Assembly (NCBI GenBank): GCA_028284675.1
Contig: JANQRI010000053.1
Span: forward strand, 1 to 46,456
Length of the DNA stretch: 46,456 bases
Source: Gammaproteobacteria bacterium
GTDB taxonomy: Bacteria > Pseudomonadota > Gammaproteobacteria > HTCC5015
Direction: 5' to 3'
Made by a program: the position numbers and the translations under genes. Under the pieces are notes generated by a model. The model saw only the letters and a list, made by a program, of their open reading frames with translations. It was not told where the DNA came from and searched no databases. Shown here piece after piece: positions 42,843 through 46,456 of the stretch. Each line of letters opens with the position of its first letter. Positions within the stretch are counted from its first letter, which is position 1.

Positions 42843-42937
42843 TTAAACATCTATTTTTGCTGAAAATAAAACTGTCGGAAAAACAAATATGCCGCGTCTT
42901 AAATAAAAAAAACCTTTTTAATGCAGGAAAAAATCAC

Positions 42938-43462
42938 ATGAATCCATTGCACCAACAGTCAGAAAAAATATTTTTAAATACTAATAAAAATTCAAAATTT
43001 CCAATTGGCAAATATAAAAAATCTGTATTAGGCAATGACAAGATCACGAGGCTTATTTATAAACTCAATAGGGTAATGCGCGAAGAAAAGCTGTATCTGG
43101 ACAACACATTAAACCTGACCAAGCTGGCCTGTCACATCAATAGCAAAACCCATGATGTTTCACAAGTGCTTAACCAGATACTAAAAAAAAGTTTTTTTGA
43201 TTATATAAATATGTATCGCATCGAAACCGCTCTCAAATTACTCGCAAATCCAAAGAAAAAAATCACAATCTACGATATCGCTATGGAAAGCGGCTTTAAC
43301 TCCAAGAGTGTTTTTTACTCAGCATTTAAAAAACATACCGGGATAACGCCAAATGAATATAAATGCCACCAAACAACAAAACCCGGGATACACACCAATA
43401 CCAATCAGGGAATAGCAAAAACTTCAACCGTATGTAACAAAAATGCGCTCACCATGCCATAA
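42938..43462 (+). CDS. AraC-family transcriptional regulator, DNA-binding domain only
   Basis: A 174-aa protein. The frame opens at 42857; ATG 42938 (MNPLHQQSEKIF) has AGGA about 9 bp upstream and is the likely start. The AraC two-HTH domain takes most of the C-terminal half: LTKLACHINSKTHDVSQVLN, FDYINMYRIETALKLLANP, then TIYDIAMESGFNSKSVFYSA and FKKHTGITPNEYK. The N-terminal 45 residues look disordered, so there is no ligand-binding or membrane sensor domain. It is divergent from receptor copy 3 and convergent with the lipoprotein esterase; control of the receptor gene is the obvious hypothesis. A Lys/Asn-rich N-terminus gives it a lower GC than the receptors. Confidence 0.87.
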   Translation: MNPLHQQSEKIFLNTNKNSKFPIGKYKKSVLGNDKITRLIYKLNRVMREEKLYLDNTLNLTKLACHINSKTHDVSQVLNQILKKSFFDYINMYRIETALKLLANPKKKITIYDIAMESGFNSKSVFYSAFKKHTGITPNEYKCHQTTKPGIHTNTNQGIAKTSTVCNKNALTMP

Positions 43463-43469
43463 AATTCTT

Positions 43470-43500
43470 AGAAAATAAATTATCAGGCATCCGGATGCCT
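43470..43500 (-). terminator. Terminator after lipoprotein esterase gene
   Basis: A perfect 16-bp palindrome AGGCATCCGGATGCCT (43485-43500) lies 22 bp past the esterase stop and is followed on the minus strand by a T-rich run (aatttattttct). On the plus strand no T-run follows, so it serves the minus-strand gene best. It may also shield the AraC gene from read-through. Confidence 0.65.
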
Positions 43501-43521
43501 CAGCTTCACTATACCCAACCA

Positions 43522-44427
43522 TTAATCTCTATCAGATTTTTCACGCAAGAATTTTGCTATATCTTCGACCACCGGCCTTCGCCCTCTCAGCGGTATCGAA
43601 AGCGAACTTAATATATCAACATGCCCCATTCCCGGATATAGCCGCATTTGTGCCTGACCGTCGGATTGCTGCACTTTTGCCGCCAGGCTACGGCTGTTCT
43701 TAACTCTGACCCGGCGATCATCTTCGCCGTGCAGCAATAACAATGCCGGCTCATTGCCATCAACAAAATTAACCGGCTGCGATGCGGCATATTCAGACTC
43801 AGGACCAAACAGTTTCGGCTGATACGGTTCAGTAAACGGTAAGAAATCATATGGACCGGCCAACCCGATAAATCCCTGAACGCTCTGATATGTCGACTGA
43901 GCCAAATATGATTTGTTAGTTACCAGCATTGAACCAAGATGCGCGCCCGATGAATGTCCCATTAAAAACAATTTATCCGGGTCACCTTTATAGTTCACTA
44001 TATTATTTTTCACCCATTCCACGGCTCTTTTTGCATCACCCATAATTTCCGCAAACCTGACATCCGGAAATAAACGATAATCTGCGATAACCGTAACATA
44101 GCCGTGAGATACAATTGTTTCAGCAACAAATAAATATTCCTCCTTCGGCAAGGTATAGCAGGCACCCCAACATCCCCCGTAAAAAAATATCACAACGGGT
44201 AATTTGACATTCTTAATTTCCGGTATATAGACATCCAGTTTCTGTTCGGTTTTTTCGCCATAGGCAATATCGCTAAAAACCTTATAGTCACCAAACTTAG
44301 CCAGTGTATTAATAAAAAAAAGGCCTGGGCCATTACAGGCCGGCAGCACACAACAAAACACTAATAGTGAAAGTATTATTGGGATACGTTTTAAACGCGT
44401 TTGAAAAACAGCCCTTAAACAAATCAC
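43522..44427 (-). CDS. Lipoprotein alpha/beta hydrolase (BD-FAE/carboxylesterase-like)
   Basis: A 301-aa esterase. The N-terminus carries a lipoprotein signal with LPAC lipobox (Cys31) after IPIILSLLVFCCV, so it is anchored in the envelope. YGGCWG (83-88) replaces the HGG oxyanion motif, the nucleophile is Ser159 in GHSSG, the acid is in LLHGEDDRR and the His in YPGMGHVDI. This is typical of the feruloyl/acetyl esterase-like BD-FAE family. The start is GTG 44427 with GGTGA upstream. The substrate is unknown; plant or algal polymer esters fit the TonB receptors next door, but this is inference. Confidence 0.87.
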   Translation of the reverse strand: MICLRAVFQTRLKRIPIILSLLVFCCVLPACNGPGLFFINTLAKFGDYKVFSDIAYGEKTEQKLDVYIPEIKNVKLPVVIFFYGGCWGACYTLPKEEYLFVAETIVSHGYVTVIADYRLFPDVRFAEIMGDAKRAVEWVKNNIVNYKGDPDKLFLMGHSSGAHLGSMLVTNKSYLAQSTYQSVQGFIGLAGPYDFLPFTEPYQPKLFGPESEYAASQPVNFVDGNEPALLLLHGEDDRRVRVKNSRSLAAKVQQSDGQAQMRLYPGMGHVDILSSLSIPLRGRRPVVEDIAKFLREKSDRD

Positions 44428-44605
44428 GAGTCACCGCACAATAAAATACAGAATAAGCGAATTTTATAACAATAAAGAGCCCACTATAAATCAAAAATTC
44501 GTTGGAACAGATATATCCAATCTAATATAGATGCGGCTAAATCTAAGCATAGCTGTATTTCAGCCGATAAACGACTGTTGACCGGAGATTTATAAATATC
44601 ACTTA
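44428..44605. other. Intergenic region with possible hairpin
   Basis: A 178-bp divergent gap between the esterase and the MshQ-like gene. An imperfect inverted repeat CGGCT/AGCCG (44534-44566), with one extra base in the right arm and AAAT/ATTT extending it, lies about 40 bp before the MshQ-like start. No firm promoter or operator is recognised. A GGAG box near 44588 is too far from the ATG to be a usual ribosome site. Confidence 0.35.
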
Positions 44606-46456
44606 ATGCACTATATCACTCAAATCAGCGATAACCTCAAAAAGTACCTGACCACGTACTGGTTTATTACATTAATGATGGCACCCTCAGCGGGTATGGC
44701 ATTCAAAATGGAAAGCGATACGGTAACGCTGAATGACACTTTTTCAGTGGCATTATTTACATCCGTTAACTTCCGGCAAACTTATGATATTGCACCTCTG
44801 GTATTCGCAGTGGCGACCAATCAGGGAGGTGATCCCAGTGAATTACGCATCCGCAATATTACAACTACCGGATTTGAAGTTACTCAGGTTGAACCACAGG
44901 GCAATGATGGTCCACATGTGGCAATGACCATTCACTATTTTGCGATTGAGCCCGGCAACCACACATTACCCGACGGAACAATAATTGAAGCCGCCACAAT
45001 ATCAACTACATCAAGACAACATGGCGGTAATCTACCCGACCCGACCGCCTGGGACACTATAAACTTTACAAATACTTTTGCATCCATACCGGCGGTTATC
45101 GCACGTGTTCAAACCATGCAAAATGAAACAGGCAATCCGCCAGGCACAACTTCCATTCCGTGGCTCTCTACTGCAATACGCAATGTCGGCACATCAAGTT
45201 TCGAAATGGCATTGGAGCGGGCCGAAGTCAACGATGGCGGCACCGTAAACAATAACGAAACAATCGCGTATTTTGCAATCGAAGGCGGGCTAACCGGAAA
45301 TTTCACTGATAATGCCTCAAATACAATCAACTATGAAAGCATACGTTCCGGCGATACGATTCGCGGCTGGTCGGACGGCTGCTTTACCGTTAATTTTTCA
45401 GGCAGCTATACAGCCAATCCACTGGCAATTGCCACACAGAATACCCGTGACGGCGGTAACGGCGGCTGGGTACGGCGTTGCAGCCTGAGCACGACCGCCA
45501 TCGGACTGACCATCGACGAAGATATATTTAATGATACCGAACGCAACCATACGACCGAACGCACCGGCGTTATGCTTTTTTCTCAGGCATTCGACTTCGA
45601 CTCGGCACCGGTACCTCTGGCTCAATACGCGATGGATGAAATCACCTGGAGTAGCCCGGGAAATGTGATCGATAGCAGCGGTAACGGCAACGATGGTGAT
45701 CCGGTCGGTGCTGTATCCACCGCATCAGCCACCCCGGCAATTGCCGGCAGCCCGGGAACCTGCCGTTACGGAGTATTCCCAAACAATACCAGTAGTGCGG
45801 TAATCGATGCTGTGGATACCAACCTGGATGCTGATACCAACATCGGTAACACCGGCACGATCAGCTTTTGGTATAACAGCAATGCTATCTGGAACGGTGG
45901 CGGCGACCGCCAATTATTCGATGCGTCCACACAGGTATTTTTTAACGGCAACGATAAATACTTTTTTATGGTACTACAAAACAACGGTCAGTTACTTTTC
46001 GCACTGGAAGACAGCGTCGACGGCGATTATAACGTGGTCAGCGGCACACAAAGCTTTGCCGCCAACACCTGGGTACACCTGGCCGCGACCTGGGATCTGC
46101 CGAATGACCGGTTGCAGATTTACATTAACGGCAATCTCGCACAACAAGCAACGCCCAACACCAACGGTGTATTAGGTAATGTCGGGGATCTATTTTTAGG
46201 CGATAACAGCAGTGGCTATATTGTGGCCGGTGGTACCGGCAACTCGGCCAACGGTCTGATCGATGAAGTATATATTTATTCGATTGAAGCTTCGCAAACT
46301 CTGATCCAACAAAACATGAATGCTACGCGCCCGTGCTTATTTACAGACCACCTGTCGATCAACCACGACGGCAGTGCGGTGAACTGCCAGGCGGAGCCGG
46401 TGAGGTTAGAGGCCCACTTAAGTGATCACAGCGTGGATACCGGTTACACCGGGACG
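44606..46456 (+). CDS. MshQ-like LamG surface protein, N-terminal 617 residues (runs off right edge)
   Basis: The frame from ATG 44606 stays open to the window end (617 codons). An N-terminal signal is likely (WFITLMMAPSAGMA, about 1-32). Two related beta-rich repeats follow, about 55-150 and 160-230, with VFAVATNQGG and VIARVQTMQNE openings and a paired YFAIE pattern, like H-type lectin-like modules. A LamG/concanavalin domain occupies about 340-570 (YAMDEITWSSPGNVIDSSG, TWVHLAATWD, NGLIDEVYIYS). The end shown, DHLSINHDGSAVNCQAEPVR, is typical of MSHA-biogenesis MshQ/DUF6701 proteins. Predicted secreted and adhesion-related; the remaining C-terminus is not visible. No other MSHA pilus gene is in the window. 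Confidence 0.85.
   Translation, partial: MHYITQISDNLKKYLTTYWFITLMMAPSAGMAFKMESDTVTLNDTFSVALFTSVNFRQTYDIAPLVFAVATNQGGDPSELRIRNITTTGFEVTQVEPQGNDGPHVAMTIHYFAIEPGNHTLPDGTIIEAATISTTSRQHGGNLPDPTAWDTINFTNTFASIPAVIARVQTMQNETGNPPGTTSIPWLSTAIRNVGTSSFEMALERAEVNDGGTVNNNETIAYFAIEGGLTGNFTDNASNTINYESIRSGDTIRGWSDGCFTVNFSGSYTANPLAIATQNTRDGGNGGWVRRCSLSTTAIGLTIDEDIFNDTERNHTTERTGVMLFSQAFDFDSAPVPLAQYAMDEITWSSPGNVIDSSGNGNDGDPVGAVSTASATPAIAGSPGTCRYGVFPNNTSSAVIDAVDTNLDADTNIGNTGTISFWYNSNAIWNGGGDRQLFDASTQVFFNGNDKYFFMVLQNNGQLLFALEDSVDGDYNVVSGTQSFAANTWVHLAATWDLPNDRLQIYINGNLAQQATPNTNGVLGNVGDLFLGDNSSGYIVAGGTGNSANGLIDEVYIYSIEASQTLIQQNMNATRPCLFTDHLSINHDGSAVNCQAEPVRLEAHLSDHSVDTGYTGT

Noticed and set aside
45109..45984. Several minus-strand frames opposite the MshQ-like gene.
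   Set aside because: They are antisense shadows of a continuous plus-strand coding frame with clear domains.

Overview
The window looks like chromosome from a Gram-negative, probably marine, gammaproteobacterium. The grounds are three TonB-dependent receptors, a GT51 monofunctional transglycosylase (MtgA), a DesB-like acyl-CoA desaturase, an MshQ-like surface protein and two GGDEF-EAL proteins. The lineage is an inference; there is no rRNA or other marker gene here. I see no rRNA, tRNA, CRISPR array, prophage or complete insertion sequence.

Layout. (1) 1-6350, minus strand: two unrecognised genes at the left edge, then mutM behind a four-gene GldA/GldF/GldG/DUF4340-type ABC export operon. 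(2) 6452-11030, plus strand: a lone hydantoinase/oxoprolinase subunit A, then a desaturase-thiolase pair. (3) 11040-19028, minus strand: a compact run of seven genes, namely an alpha/beta hydrolase with Cys in place of the nucleophilic Ser, an acetoacetate-decarboxylase-like protein, two small membrane proteins, a patatin with an extra C-terminal domain, a membrane-anchored metallophosphoesterase and a cholesterol-oxidase-like GMC oxidoreductase. It reads as a pathway for a hydrophobic alcohol, sterol or lipid and is the best candidate here for an undescribed system. (4) 19044-21408: a divergent intergenic region rich in inverted repeats, a secreted protein with a GlyGly-CTERM-like tail overlapping an exported tail-collar protein, and mtgA on the opposite strand. 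(5) 21409-24391: a 252-bp MITE-like element, then an AT-rich pair (unknown 433-aa protein and a FemAB/BioF2-like acyltransferase).

(6) 24787-32997, plus strand: a CHASE-PAS-GGDEF-EAL protein, followed by an apparent operon of a FecR-SPOR protein, an outer-membrane barrel, an exported FMN-binding-like protein and a second GGDEF-EAL protein. This looks like envelope sensing feeding cyclic di-GMP turnover. (7) 33417-42754: a TPR membrane protein, then three related TonB-dependent receptors on the minus strand. Two are recent duplicates with STN domains, TTG starts and the same promoter; all three carry an EF-hand-like loop in the barrel. (8) 42938-46456: a short AraC-type regulator divergent from the third receptor, a lipoprotein esterase with a terminator, and the N-terminal 617 residues of an MshQ-like LamG surface protein that runs off the right edge.

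All assignments are by eye from translated sequence and remembered family motifs; no search was run.
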